From: Syngnathus acus
Lineage: Eukaryota > Chordata > Actinopteri > Syngnathiformes > Syngnathidae
Assembly: GCF_901709675.1 (NCBI RefSeq)
Contig: NC_051106.1
Span: 2,800,001-2,864,000, forward strand
Length of the DNA: 64,000 nucleotides
Reading direction: 5' to 3'
The notes beneath the pieces were generated by a model. That model was given only the letters and a program-made list of their open reading frames with translations, did not search any database and was not told where the DNA came from. The position numbers were made by a program, and so were the translations under genes. Below are positions 34,901-48,632 of the stretch, one piece after another (position 1 is the stretch's first letter; the number at the start of each line of letters is the position of its first letter).

Positions 34901-37900
34901 ATGAACAATTTTCAGGATTATAATAAGCGCATATTTTGAAATCCACACAGAACTTTACGATTCTTCAAACATTCTATATTTAAAGACGACATACAATTGA
35001 AAAATGACTCCTTAAATTCAACCAAACAGTCAAATTATTTCTTGGGGTGTGATTGAATTAGCCAACAGTGCATTAATTGGCAAAAGCACCAGTAATTAGT
35101 CAGTCAGCAATCTGGACTCACTTCTACTCCTCTCAGAGTCTCGAGAAGTCTAAAAGTCCTAAAAGGTCACAAGAGTGGTACAGTGACAAAGTGGTTAAGT
35201 TGAAACATTGAGTAGCCGCTTCCTTTTTTTCCATGTCCTAGCTTCACCCTGATCGCACCTGGCCTTTTAAGGCTACAGGGTGCCCTCACCCATATGCTTG
35301 GTGATTCCAAGGACTCATCAGCATTGTCAAGAGTGAACGCAAAATACATTTTTCACATGCTTACCAATAATTTTAAACCGATGTTGCTTTGACTTGTAGG
35401 ACCAATTTATCTTAATTATACAGTTTGGCATTTACGAAAATGCTGCAGTGCTGGCGTGTGGTATTTTAAGCTGATTTATGGATGTATGAGTTACAGTTGC
35501 TACTTTAACAGTTTGCAAATTTCTCGAGAATACGACAAGTTACGTCAAATCTGACCCGTGAGGTCACTGGTCGTCTAGCCTAAAACGCGCTGTCCATCAA
35601 AATGCTGGAACGTACTGCTGCTTTGTACTGGTGAACAGCATCATGCCGGCCAAGTTTTCATCAGCAGACGGATTGATTTGAAAGGCTGACTCGAGGACGC
35701 GTATACAGATTCAAATATCAAATCCAAAAATCTTGGCTGGCTTTGTCTCTCATGTCAGAATGAAATGGGCTCGCCAGCGTATTGCATTTTATAGGTGTCA
35801 GCTAAGAGAGCAAGTTGCCAAACACTCAAATTTTTCTTTCCTTATTTAGTCACAGGGAGTATTAGGTTATGATCACACCAAAGAGAAAAAAAAATATTGA
35901 CTACAGGCAATGAAATCATTCTTTTGTTGGGTTATCAATCGGTTATGAAGATTTTAGACATTTAGCCATACTCAAACTGTGCCTTTATTATCCTCTATTT
36001 TTATTGTTTTAATTTCGTAAACATTTGATACTTTGACTTTACAGAAAAATGTAGACCAAATTTAGATCATGATAAAAGTCATGTAGCAACCCTTGGTGGT
36101 ATCCACCCGCTGACCACTGACATCCTTTATAGCTCCTTTTTTTTTTCTCCTGCTTTGGAATGAGGCGCTATAAATACATGTATGTATGTCTTTGTGACAG
36201 CTGGACTTGCCATGAGTTACATTTGGGTTCCCCTTTTAAATTTAGGATTTGTTCGTGGCCTTTCTGGCTCTGTCCTATGACATTATATTGCACCAAACAA
36301 TCAGTAACGTCGTAAATGTTCGGTGTGGGCAGTCTGGTCGTCATCGAAGACCTTTGACTAAAGCCTGATTGTCTGACAGATATTTTTTATTCTTCATTAA
36401 GACAACTGGGAGTGCTGCATGCCAGACTGGAATGTAAGGGCACGTGACTTTGGAATGCCCATTTGTTGCTCAGGAGAATTCAATATAGTCAAGGCTTCAT
36501 TGACCAGGCAAAGTGGATCAAACAGGAAAGGCATTGAACTGATGGCAAATTCTTGCCATTCCTGTCTGACCCTCACTAAGACTTATCAAATACAACAATG
36601 TCATCAATATAGCCCAGACAGTATCATGATTAGATTTCAAAAGGTTCACAATTTAAGGCTCTGTTTTTTTTTTTGTAGTCAGGCACAAAAAAAACAGGGC
36701 ATTTTCATTTTTGTGCTGGCGCAGACAGAGTTTGGGAATTTGAATGGGCGTTTTGACAGACCGAGGGCATCTTCTTTTACATGGAGGAAACAAAAGGAGC
36801 CTCTTTCATCAGCGAGGAAGTGTTCACTTCCTCAACAGCGCAAACGCCCCTTTGTAACTGCGCCCTTCCACGAAAATACCAAAGGAAAAACACTGCACCT
36901 ATGCGCACATTTGGACCACATGTACCACTTAACCTCACTTTGGTCGCGGCACATTGGAACAACTGAATGAATAAGCTCAAGATCTACCAGGAATTTTAAA
37001 ACTTCAACACTTGTTATGGCACAGTGCAATCGGGATAATCAATATGAATGAATATGCAAAAGTTTTGTTGTGAAGGTATCCTTCATGAAATTTCAGTCAG
37101 ACATTTTCTTAACGTAAACATTATGCAGTCAGCTAGCTCTGTTGGACCATGAAGAGTTTCCCTGCAATATGAGACCCATACCGTAGTACTCTGTCATCAG
37201 CCCAGAATGTAAAAATAAAGCACTCAAGGACTGATTTTGTCACCAGCATTCAAAGTATCACGCATGATTCATCGCTCGTGCCGAGTCGGGCAAGGTTTAG
37301 ATTCAGGACATTTGTCATGTCTCATTCAAATATGTCAGTGCCGCTTAGATGAACCCTGGAAGCATTTGTGTGTGCCCTTCTGTGCTGTATGCAAAAATAA
37401 TGGCTCAAAATAGCAGGTTAGAAAAATAATCAAGTAGCACCCAGAGGTAAGATGAGGTATGCACATCATGTGTAATTTTGTCCTGGTTCCTTATCTTCTG
37501 AGAGATGCAGTTCTTGCTATCTTGTATTCTTCCCCTTAGAAATAGGGTCGCTTCAGAAAGCTCAGTTTCAAGCGCCATTAGAGTTACTGCATTTAAGATT
37601 TAACTTTCTTCTGAGACAGAATCTTCAACAGACGAGATTCCTAAAAGTACAGAAGTCCCAGTTGCATTGTTGTGTAATTTGCACATATTTGCATTTGCTT
37701 CACATTTTGGAACAGTTCAGAAAGTCTGTTCTCTCTGATGATGTTTTCTTGGAACTCACACAGGGAGATAATGTCAGTTCTAAAGATTACAAACATTACT
37801 TATCTCAAGGACAGGTTGAGATTACAAACACACAAATGCACACATGAGAGACAAAAGCACACACTCCCACTTTGATGAATTAGTACAGTGTGTGTTGAAC

Positions 37901-38315
37901 AATGAGCACACTAAGTCATAGTCTTCCCCCAGGCTCTTTCCATCTGTGTTAAAATCATTAAGGGAAGCACACTGCTTCTAACACAGTTAATAGTGCAAAT
38001 TGCACAATTAGGGTTAGAAATATGTTGCAAGCCTTGATTTGATTTAGATATCAGATATGAGCTTCAAATAGGCAGCACATCATTTCCAGGAATTCCCCCC
38101 ACATTCCCAAAAAAATCATGTTAAGTTTATTGAAGACTAAATTCCCAATAGGTGTGAATGGGAGTCACTGTTCCAGCAATTGGCTGGCAACCAATTTGAG
38201 CGTTATCGTCATGAGAGCAAGTGTTAAAGAAAATGGAAGGGTTGGATGTACTAAAAAAAAAAAAGAACAAGGGCATGTCAGATTACATACTTTTCTCTGT
38301 TCTTGGCCCAGGCAG
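31942..38315 (+). other. region upstream of the filip1 first coding exon (probable intron 1)
   Basis: AT-rich sequence without supported exons. A 183-codon open frame at 36419-36970 has no recognisable domain and no splice context, so it is not called. No complete transposon was recognised. Confidence 0.5.
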
Positions 38316-38318
38316 GAG

Positions 38319-41300
38319 ATGAGATCCAAAAGCAGCGATGTGGCGCAGCCGCCCAACGGGGTGCTCGGAGTCCCACAGGATGACCATGACCTCAGCCATG
38401 AGCAGGATGTGTGTATTGCTGTGAAGAACATGAAGGCCAAAACTCAGCAGCAGGAGGGTGAAGATAACATGGAGGTGATATTTGACAAAGAGCAGACAGT
38501 GATGGACTCTAAGAGCGAAGAAAAAAAAGGTGCTGTCCTCAACCTGTCCAAACAGGATCTGCTCAAACTGCTGGGGATCATGGAAGGAGAGATTCAGGTG
38601 GGTCCAACATCCTATCTGACACAACCAATGTTTCAAAGGTGGAATGATTCAGTTAGGTAACACTTTTTAAATATTTGGACTATAAGTGTGTGAACGCAAA
38701 TAGAGTAACACACTGATCTCTGGGATTTAAGTTGACCTAGACCACCACCTTGTGGTTAAGTGTGACTCTTCACCTTAATAGAAAACAATGTTTTCCCAAA
38801 GCTCAAGACCCATATTTGAAATTCCTCTAATGTGCAGTGTTGCCAAGATATCACTAATGAAGTGATTCATTACTGCATATTAACACAACATCAATAAAAA
38901 AAACACAACATGGGCCTGCTTGTTGATTACATTTTCCTCAAGTATGATGGATGACCCAGATAATTGTGATCAATTTCCGTCACATAGTTTTGGGAAAATA
39001 ACAAAACAACTGTTGCATAACAACCCCGAAAGCAAAATAAATCCTTTCATTTGTGAGAAAAATAGCAAAGTACAGCAAGCTAACTTAATTTGATATTTCC
39101 TGCTTGCTAATTTCCTGCACTTCAAGCTGCATTTTGCTATTTTCATCTTTTTATATCTCTATGTGACTGCAGGCAAGAGAAGATGTTATCGGCATGCTAA
39201 AATCGAAGCAGCCCCCTCAAGTGACCACTGCATCAGCAGAAAGCTGTGAAGTAGGTAGCTCGGCCCTCCAGGCCCTGCAGAGGGACGGCCTCATCGCCGG
39301 CACCTCGCCAAACATCCACACCGCCTACCAAAAACCGATGATTGAGGTCAGTCGTGGCAATCTTCTGCAACACTTAATCATCGTGTTTCTTAAAATAATC
39401 ACAGCTTGTGCTTTGTTCTTTGTAGCTGGAGCGCCTGCAGGAAAAGCACAGGGAAACCTACAGGCGGATGCTGGGACAGTTGCTGCTTGCTGAAAAGTGC
39501 CATCGTCGAACTGTTCACGAGTTGGACAGCGAGAAGCGCAAACATGCCGATTACATGAACAAGAGTGATGATTTTACCAATCTCCTTGAGCAAGAGAGAG
39601 AAAGGTGAGGAAAAACACACGGGTGTCTGCAACGGGTAAAAATGTGTTAATTAATGTGGTTGTGTGGTTGGCAGAGGTGTAAAACTAAAGCACAGGTTTG
39701 TGGGTAAGTGTTTTAATTTTTCCTTATAATGTAGGAAAGTAACCAAAATATTAAAACATTAAATGCAGAGGTGCAACGATTAATCCATTAATCGACAACT
39801 ATTCGATTATCAAATGAATCGATTATTTTTTTAATGATCGATTATCGTTTGGTTGCCTTTTTGATTTAAAATTGTCCAAATTTCAGCTTCTCAATGGTAA
39901 ATGCTCCATGAAAGCAGACTGATTATATTTGTTTAATTAAAATGAAACATTTGCTTTTACTTTGGAAAACAATAATCAATGTTTTTGCTTATTTTCTGCC
40001 ACGTTACAAACCAACCCAAAAATTAATTTTCCACACTGTGAATTTGACATAATATCCTGTTATTGAATAAACAAGTAGAAATTAAAAGATACTTAATTAA
40101 AAGAAAATCCGATTTATCAATTAATTAAAAATTAATCACCAGATTAATTGATTATTGAAATAATTGTCAGTTGAAATAAATATTAAATATTATAAAACTA
40201 TTAAATATAAATAACATATTACAAGCTACCACTTAAAAAGTGAGCAAAGTGGAAACTCTAGATGTGCGAAGTGTCTGGTTCTTCACTAAAAGAGATAAGG
40301 GTTGTACAAAATAGAAACAGAATCAAGAGTCCATGACTTCACTTCTGAAATGATGTCATCCCATAGGCTGTGACCTTTCCCTTTAGGTCATGATGGGAAG
40401 TGTGTTGGAGAGACAAAGGGAGGGGTACCGCACACCATGGATATTGCGTCACGTGGATACAGAGGGCCTCACAGACATCAAATGAGCTGTTTATCTGCAC
40501 TGAATGCAAATACGAACGGAGCCCCTACTGATGAAAGTACTCACAGATGAAAGAGAGTAATTGACAGTTGCTTTGCTGAGGGAGAATTCTAGGCTACACA
40601 TTCAGTGGATTCTCCAAAATGAATCTTGAATGGTCTGGGACACCGGAAAACATGTGGAAATGCCCAAGCATTGAAAATGTAACAACTTAATTATCCCTCA
40701 GAGAGACAAATTTGTTTTCAAACAGAAGACAAAAAATGAGCGCCAAAAAACAATTTGCATGTGAATATTTTCTGTTGACCCTTTAACACATTTCCCGTGC
40801 AGCAAATGCCTGCATGAATGAGAATCGAAAGCACAGTGGAGGGAATGATCTTCAACTTCAAGTCAGCCTTGGATAAGTGGCTGTGACAAGAGATCTTTGC
40901 CTGAGCGGTAGTGTCTTAAGTCCACCCAAGTCACTGTTTAGATGTCAGAAATCAAGACTTGGCTACACTCAATACATGAAAGCTAGTATGACGACATATA
41001 AGTAACACTCGGTGCACAAAGAATCCTTACAAAATACAAAATGATGATAATAATAATAAGAATAAGAATAAATAGATATATGCAGGATTCCTTATCAAGA
41101 AATACAAGAAGCACAAATGTATATATAAAAAAAAATGTGTTGTTGGTCTATCTGCAAGTCTGCTACTTTGCCATTCTCTCCTTTAGTTCAAATGGGAAAA
41201 ATCTCATTTTCCATGAGTGTGATGTCCTCCAGCATTCTGGGTGAGGGCTAAGTGGGGTAAGAAAAAAAAAAAAGAATACTCATGTGCCAAACAGTCAGAG

Positions 41301-41592
41301 GAATGCAGAAAATGGGCACCAAATAAGCTCTTTCAAACTGGTAACCATGGGCAATTTACAACTCTCAGATAACAGATCAATTTGTATGTCAAGAACCTCA
41401 AATAGCTAAGTGACATGATGGTTGATGCTTAACAGGGGAAACAAATTCCACTCTTGGAAGGATGTGTCAATTCATGCACAATAAGTATAATTTAAGATAA
41501 TTATAATTAATGATGTTTTTTTTCTTGGTTATCTCATATCATGTAGAGTGGAAATGTCTGACGTGGCCCATGGGCTGCAGTGGCCACTTTAA

Positions 41593-41623
<31 letters not shown>

Positions 41624-44600
41624 ATGAATGAATGAATGAATGAATGAATGAATAAATAATCTTTGGGGGAACAATGGCTGGATTTTTCTTTTTACAAACC
41701 CCAAAATAGTTTTTCAGACAACACTGATAAACGTTGAATATTTTCCTTGAAAAAAATGGGAAAAGTGGATTAAAATTGGACAAATATGCAATTTATATTT
41801 TTTTTACTATTCTAAGTCATGCTCCAGGCTGCTACTTGGAATCTTAACCTGTCACCATAAGTCTTACAACACCCATCTAGTAGTTACTAGAAAAGTTATG
41901 TTATTTTGGTAATTGCCTAATGTCCACTTTGTCCCCAATTTTTTTTCTTTAACAGTACATCAGTCTTTCTGCATTTCATCAACCCAATGTTGCAGCGTCA
42001 CACATAATTGTGTTTTTCAGTCAACTGAGATAAATTCTACACAACACACTATTGCCGTGACAGCTTCTTGGCAGCTGTTCCCTTCAATCCTCATCCTTTG
42101 GAGACAGAGGGTCTTTGCAGCCTTTGAGAAAATTCCTCAGGAAACACAGGATAAAATGTTGTGCCATGATTCCATGTGTTTTTTTAGTTCCCATAAACAA
42201 AAAAACAACTTTTAATATATTTAAAAACTATTAACCCGATCATGGAATAATTAAAAAATATATTTAGTCATATTAGGATCAGATGTCTGCATTTTTACAA
42301 TCCAATTTGATAAAATTATATCAAAGTCCAGTGCTGTGCATCACAATAGCCTTATTTTAATATTGTTGTCATGGTTACATTTTGTCATCCGTAATCTTCT
42401 CATCCAACCATTCTGTATCTGTTTCCCTCATCACATGGAAAGTGGTGCTCATCCAATTTCCCCTCAAGGGGAACAACACTGAACAATTCCTCCTGTTTCC
42501 TTTCATAGTTTTACCCGTAAAGTGTCAAAAAACTAAAAAATCCTCAAAATGAACTTATAAACTGTGTGATGTTACTCAGTAAGACTTAAACTGTCTGGAA
42601 AATTGTTTGCACTTGCCTTCACTCAAACATGCCAGTATTGCATAAAAGCAGGAAAATTGGGGGAGTTTTGCAGAGCACTCCTCCTGTGGCAAAAATCCCA
42701 CCCCTTTCACAGTGCAAAGTAGAACAGTACGCAGTCTCTCACTTTCTTCCACACGCACACACACAAACACACACACACATTGCCTTATAAGGATGAGGTG
42801 ACGTTGTGCACCATGCAGAGATCTGATGCTTCTGCACTGTAGTAATTCATCTTTTGTAGTCCTTAAATAAGCATGCTTGAGATGTCACAGAGGATAATTT
42901 GTGGAAAAAGAGGCCCCGGCTACTGGTCATGCATCCTGATTGGATTTTATATTCCTGTAATTATCCTTGTGTGTTCCTTTTAGAACAACAGTGGTAAGTT
43001 CTGATTGAGTTCTTTTTCTGATTGTGGATATTTAATGTTGCATTGCAACATGATTTTTTTTTTAAACTGAGATGCAAATACTTGTTTATCGACTAATATT
43101 TGGTGTCTTTCGAGGTTTATAGTTCAATTATGGTAATGCAATGTTTGTGGCAGTGTAGAGGGAGAACATGCAACATCGCACTCTGTTTGGCATGCATTTT
43201 GTCAGAATCAGCATTAGCATACCGGAAAGTAGAAAACATAAAAGAAGGATTGCAAACACCAGTTTGTGTGTTAGTTCCTACTCTAATTTGGGAGGAAGGA
43301 ATTAAGTACTATGGGGGAGTTGGATGTAATATTTAACCCCGGTTTGGCTCAAGTGTTAATTGTGTTGATGAATAATTACCGGCTTGTTCTGCATTTTCAG
43401 TTAGCTGGATCCAATCCTCAGCTATTTGAGCAGTTAAAAAAATAATTATAGATAGAAATGCAAAAAAAGTTTAAAAGTGACATGCGGGAAATATGTAAAA
43501 AGTAATAGTAGTAGCAGTAATATTACTAAAATTGATCATTTAACTGCAATAATTGTTAAATATCTGCCCAAAGAACACATTATGGAATAAAAATAATTTA
43601 TATTTGTACAATACAGTCTTAAGTACAGACTCTTGGCAAGTAACAAATACCCATGAGATTTATTACATGCTTAACTAATGCACAAAATAGAAGTAGCAGT
43701 AGTAGTAATATTACTAAAATTGATAATTTAACTGCAATAATTGTTAAATACCTGCCCAAAGAACACATTATGGAATAGAAATAATTTATATTTTTACAAT
43801 ACAGTCTTAAGTGCACAAAATTGGCAAGTAACAAATACCCATGAGATTTATTACATGTTTAACTAATGCACAAAATTGATTTTTCCTTTTCTCGCCTTTT
43901 AGACTAAAGAGGCTGCTTGACAACGAAAAAGCCTACCAGGTGAAAAAGGAGAAGGAGCATTCTAAACGTCTGGCCAAGGTACAAGAGGAGCTGGTGAAAC
44001 TGAAATCGTTTGCCCTGATGTTGGTCAATGAGCGCCAACAACACCTGGAGCAAATGGACCAACAGACTCAACGGGTCCAGGAAATGAGCCAGCAGCTTCA
44101 GCAGCAGAGGAAGATACTAAGTGAAGCCAGGGAGCACGCTCAGGAAGATGCCCACAGGGTTCTCAGCTTAGAGGCTGAGTTAAAAGAAAAAAACGTCACA
44201 TTTGCTCAACAGCATGAAGAGATGAACGCTAAGCTTGCCAGTCAGGAGCTCCTCAACCGTCAACTCAACTCCAAAATTCTCGAGCTCATGCGTACAGTGG
44301 ATGAGATCGAAGAGAGTAACAAGGCCTTGAGAAAATCCGAAGAGGAACTGCAGGAGATGGACAACAAAACTGGCAAAGGAGAGTGTTTAAACTCTAATTT
44401 AATTACCGAGCTCGAGAATTTAAGGAAGCGTGTGCTGGAGATGGAAGGAAACGATGAGGAGATCACCCGAGCAGAAAATCAGTGCAAGGAGCTCAGGAAG
44501 AGACTACAGGAGGAAAATAACAAAAGTAAAGAACTTCGGATTGAGGTAGAGAAACTTCAGAAAAGAATGATCGATTTAGAGAAACTTGAAGGTGCCTTTA

Positions 44601-47600
44601 ACGTAAGTAAGACGGAGTCCGCTCAGTTACAAGCTGCTTTAGAAAGAGAGAAGGGGCTAAGCAAAGAGCTCTCTGATGAAGTTGTGACGCTCAAGATCCG
44701 AATGAAAGAGCTTGAATCCTCTGAGCTCAAGTTGGAAAAGTCTGAGCTTAACTTGAAGGATGATTTAGGTAAGCTGAAGTCGTTGACTGCAGCTTTAATG
44801 GAGGAGAGAAAGACTTTGTTGGAAAGAATGACGTCGGATGAAAAGAAAAAGGAAGATTTGACTAGAACGGTCAAAGATGAGCAGAGTAAGGTGATGGAGG
44901 TGACAGAAAAATTGATAGAAGAGAGCAAAAAACTTTTGAAATTTAAAACAGAAATGGAAACAAAAGTTGACAGTCTGACAACAGAAAAGAGGGACCTCAA
45001 CACCAAGCTAGCATACGAAACTGATAAAACAAAGGATCTTCTTTCAAAGGTTAGCCAGATGAAAAAGAGATTGGACGGTTTGGAGCAAGCAGAAAGGCTG
45101 TCTGCAAACAAATCGTTGAAATGTGACCAAGGAAGATCCGCCGATGCTGGCAAAAAAGAAGATAACAAAATCAAAGAGCTAACCTTTGAGATTGAGCACC
45201 TAAGAAATCGCCTCAAACAACTTGAAGTGGTTGAGGGAGATCTCATCAAAACAGAGGATCAATATGACATTCTGGAGAAAAGGTTCATAACAGAACAAGA
45301 CAAAGCCAACATACTTTCCCAGCAAGTAGAAGCCATGAGGAATCAGATAGCACGGAACAAAGCCATTGAGAAAGGAGAGGAGGACAGCCAGGAGGAAGAC
45401 TTGCGACAACAATACAAGAGAGAGGAGGCTAAAACCAGAGAGATGCAGGCAGATGTTGTAGCTCTAAAGGAAAAAATACACGAACTCATGCATAAGGAGG
45501 ACCAGCTTTCTCAATTGCAAGTCGATTACTCAGTCCTCCAGCAGAGGTTCTTTGAAGAGGAAGAGAAAGCCAAGAGCATGGGCACTGAGGTTCTCCATTT
45601 AACCAAAGAGCTGGAGATAGCAAAGCGCCACAGTCGTGCGTTGAGACCCAGCTTGAATGGAAGGAGGATGGTTGATGTTGCCGTCACATCGACTGGAGTA
45701 CAAACAGAAGCACCGTCCAATGGGCCAACAGAAGAAGATACTCCGGCTGGTTTTATCAGGAAGTCTGTTCAAGAAGAGAATCACATCATGAACAATTTAA
45801 GGCAGAAGAGCCTGAAGAAGCCAACAGAAAAGTCCGGTGGCATTGAACGTTCCCCTTCATCTGGAAGTGATCTCAGTATGAAGAAATCCTGGATTCCTTG
45901 GATGAGGAAGAAAGACACCAACTCTCACGAAACCAGCCTGGAAAAAACGCATATCACAAATTCAAACCTAACTGTGGCCCACAAGCAAGGTCAGCCTTTA
46001 CACATCCGAGTGACACCGGACCACCAAAACAATATGGCCACCCTTGAAATCAGTAGCACCACTACCGAGGATGTCTTCTCAACATCAGCCCCACTAAATG
46101 CAAACCCATCACAACCTAAATCCAGAATTACAATCATTCCAACACACTCTGCCACAATGCGAGGAAAGTCCGCTGCCAATGGACATCAGGGTCCAGAAAG
46201 AACCAAATCTCCAGTCACCATCACAACTATTTCCAGAGCCAAGTCTCCAGACAGCAGCCAAGCTTCCTCGTCTACCTCGGGAAGGCCAATGTCTCCTGTC
46301 ACCATCATGACAGTGAGCACCACGGCAGTGGCTGACGCCTCTTCCTCCCCAGAACCCCAAGAGATGACCATGGGCCGGGCTGTATTCAAAGTTACCCCTG
46401 AAAAGCAGATGGTCCCTATACCTATAAGGAAGGGTCACAACAACACCAGCATTATCACCACCACTGATGATAACAAGATCCATATTCATCTAGGTAATAA
46501 TCTGACCCCAAAGATGGTGGTCAGGCCGGTGTCTGCCGTAACTGAGAGCAAGGAACTGACCCTGTCGACCGGGACAGTGTTGCGTTCCCCTCGCCAAATT
46601 ACCACAACGCGGACCACACAGAACAAAGTGACGAGCAGCATTACCATTTCCCCTGTCGCATCAAACATGAGCAGATCCACACAAAGCATGGTACGTTTAA
46701 TACACAGCAACAGTACAATGATATTTAGTAGGGTGCAAAGGTTAAAGGCCAGCTGTATTGCTCATTCACAGCAGTCGTTTTGTAAATGAATATATATTTT
46801 AATAAGAATCCAAATAAACGTGAAAACATTTGTGTCAATTGAACAGCTCACACAGCAGAATCTAAATCTACCTGTTCATCACTTTAAACAGACCAGGAAG
46901 TAGCCTAGTAAATAATGATTGAAACAAAAAAAATCTCTGACACAAATACATTTATGACCAGTTGCACAGTATGATATACCGTAATTTTCGGACTATAAGT
47001 CGCGGTTTTTTTCATAGTTTGGGTGGGGGGGCGACTTATACTCAGGAGCGATTTATATACATATATATGGTTTTTTTTCACTTTTTTGGGCATTTTATGG
47101 CTGGTGCGACTTATACTCCGGTGCGACTTATAGTCCGAAAATTACGGTATATAAGAGGGATATCAAATATTACGTCTTTACAAAGGTAGTCACATGTTGA
47201 TTGATACTGTAACAGAAGTGATCTTTTTGTAATATTTTAGTGACGCAAACTTGATTTACATGAGAGATAAGTCCTTGAATCATATCATTATCCTCTGCAA
47301 TCTGGTCATATTTTTTTCGACTTGCCGTACTGCTAAAATAACAAATCCAATGTGTTGGCCAAATACTTTTGCACCTTTTTCTTTTATTATTCAAAGACAT
47401 ATGGAAATTGCGTATGGTACCTGAAACCATTATGTAGACTCGTGATGATGACTTTTCACTTAAAAAAATAAATGAATAAAGATTAAAGGCTCACTATGTG
47501 GATGGAAGGCCATGAGAGCAAAGCAGTGTTGATGTTCCAGTGGACCTTATGATATCCTCTTTGTGACTCCGATTGCTAGCGTGACAAAAAGGCCCTATGG

Positions 47601-48148
47601 GCTGGCCTGGGCACAGCAGAACTAATGATGTGGCATTTTGCCACCCTGCTACAGGCATGCTGCAATTTATATTTGTTTCACAGTGTTTACATTCACAAAC
47701 AGATACACAGGGCTCTGTGCTGACAAAAAACAGCCTTGCAGCGGTAACAACACACAGAAACCAAATGAAAGAATGAATAAATATTTGCATGTTCATTCTG
47801 TTTCCGGCCAGTGAGTTAAACTGTTTAGAATTTTAGAATTCCTGTTTTTCTTTTTGAAATATTTATTTTCCATTCAAATGCCAACTGCTTTCATTCTTGT
47901 GCCTGAGAAACTGTACTCTCTCTCTTTCTATTGTCTAACAGTGTGGGCACGATTCCCAGGCTCCTCGTACGGGACTGACCCGCATCCCAATGTCCAAGAG
48001 CCTGAAAACAGGGAAGACGGTGCTTGGTTCCTTGGGCATATCAAGTGGAGCGAAGGCAGAGTCGCGTGCTGAGAGTCAATCCATGAGGATAGAACTTAAG
48101 AAATCAACCGTGAATGGCATTACTTATCAAAATGGAGGAAAAGGCTGA
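38319..48148 (+). CDS. filip1: Filamin-A-interacting protein 1 (FILIP1), complete, five coding exons
   Basis: Coding exons are 38319-38597, 39173-39346, 39426-39604, 43903-46690 and 47942-48148 (TGA at the end). All have GT-AG borders and joining phases, giving 1208 residues; human FILIP1 has about 1213. FILIP1 binds filamin A, promotes its turnover and influences cell migration and the actin skeleton. The start follows an acceptor and opens MRSKSSD. The CTTNBP2-type N-terminal domain begins near residue 74 ([20 protein letters not shown]). A long coiled coil follows, rich in Glu/Lys/Leu, mostly in the 2.8-kb exon 4. The conserved motif [16 protein letters not shown], then [11 protein letters not shown]-like and [13 protein letters not shown] segments, and the Ser/Thr-rich tail are all FILIP1 hallmarks. 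AATAAA at 48459-48464 fits the 3' end. The a or b fish paralogue is not determined. Confidence 0.94.
39766..40175 (+). repeat. old dispersed repeat (GGTGCAACGATTAAT family), uninterrupted copy
   Basis: Starts GAGGTGCAACGATTAATCCA with multiple ATCGATTA-like motifs and ends near AATAATTGTCAG. It parallels the inverted copy at 16530-17135 but lacks the 252-bp insert, so it supplies the empty site for that insertion. It is non-coding. Confidence 0.6.
41591..41659 (+). repeat. compound microsatellite (AATA)n-(AATG)n
   Basis: About 70 bp of tetranucleotide units: AATA repeats, then AATG repeats, then two AATA units. It lies inside a filip1 intron. Confidence 0.95.
43501..43876 (+). repeat. tandem duplication, period 188 bp
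   Basis: Unit 1 (43501-43688) and unit 2 (43689-43876) align with a constant 188-bp offset; for example GTAATATTAC at 43517 and 43705, and CACAAAAT at 43681 and 43869. Similarity is high with scattered substitutions. The array ends 26 bp before the acceptor of filip1 exon 4. Confidence 0.9.
46691..47941 (+). other. last filip1 intron
   Basis: An intron of 1.25 kb containing the short MITE at 46979-47147. Reading past the donor in frame gives a 949-codon open frame ending at 46789, but the GTACGT donor at 46691 and the conserved final exon show it is spliced. Confidence 0.7.
46979..47147. mobile_element. TA-flanked MITE, short variant (169 bp)
   Basis: The ends are CCGTAATTTTCGGACTATAA and its inverted complement, flanked by TA (46977-46978 and 47148-47149). 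The sub-terminal motif is GCGACTTATA rather than GCGCCTTATA as in the longer copies. It is therefore related to, but distinct from, the elements at 20439 and 58958. It lies in the last filip1 intron. Confidence 0.8.
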
Positions 48149-48458
48149 TTTAAAAAACCAAAATACTCTATGGTGCTGTAAGAGAAAAATACGCATTGAT
48201 ACACAACAGCCAAGTGAAAATGACGTTTGAGCTCAAATATTTTATTTATATATAGCCTTTTTTTATTTCCCTGTCACATACTGTATCATATATACTTTTA
48301 TTTACATAACTAAAATGTACGGGGAAAAGAGAGGTCAAACCACTCTGCTACTAATTGTTCATTGCATCACATATAATGAGAAAAACTTCAAATGTATGCA
48401 GTATATCTTAAAGTTATTGTGTTTTGATTGTATGTAAATCGTTTGTTAACATATTTTG

Positions 48459-48464
48459 AATAAA
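48459..48464 (+). terminator. filip1: filip1 polyadenylation signal
   Basis: AATAAA lies 311 bp after the filip1 stop, in AT-rich sequence with a TG-containing stretch shortly downstream. Confidence 0.65.
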
Positions 48465-48632
48465 AATAATTTTAAAGTGTTCATACTCTTTGGAAAAATT
48501 TGTGCAAATCTACTGTGTCTTTTATGCATGGATTCATCTTTGCAAGCAGAATCAAAGATTCATCTTTGCAAGCAGGATCAAGCTGTTCTTTGTTTCACTT
48601 CTGCACTTCTGAAAGGTTAACATGAGTTAATA

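Larger units (their letters stand above)
39605..43902 (+). other. filip1 intron between coding exons 3 and 4
   Basis: This 4.3-kb intron holds an old dispersed repeat (39766-40175), a compound (AATA)n/(AATG)n tract (41591-41659) and a 188-bp tandem duplication (43501-43876) ending 26 bp before exon 4. No exon is supported in between. Confidence 0.7.

Noticed and set aside
36419-36970. 183-codon open frame on the plus strand upstream of filip1
   Set aside because: It has no recognisable domain, shows mixed residues typical of random translation, and lacks convincing splice or promoter context. Related frames on the other strand overlap it.
44623-45249. 208-codon antisense open frame opposite filip1 exon 4
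   Set aside because: It is the reverse of a Glu/Lys-rich coiled coil, which gives long Ser/Leu/Phe-rich antisense frames by chance. The sense strand is clearly the gene.
46691-46789. In-frame extension of filip1 exon 4 (residues after TQSM) to a stop
   Set aside because: The donor GTACGT at 46691 and the downstream exon 47942-48148, which encodes the conserved FILIP1 C-terminus, show that this is intron read-through.
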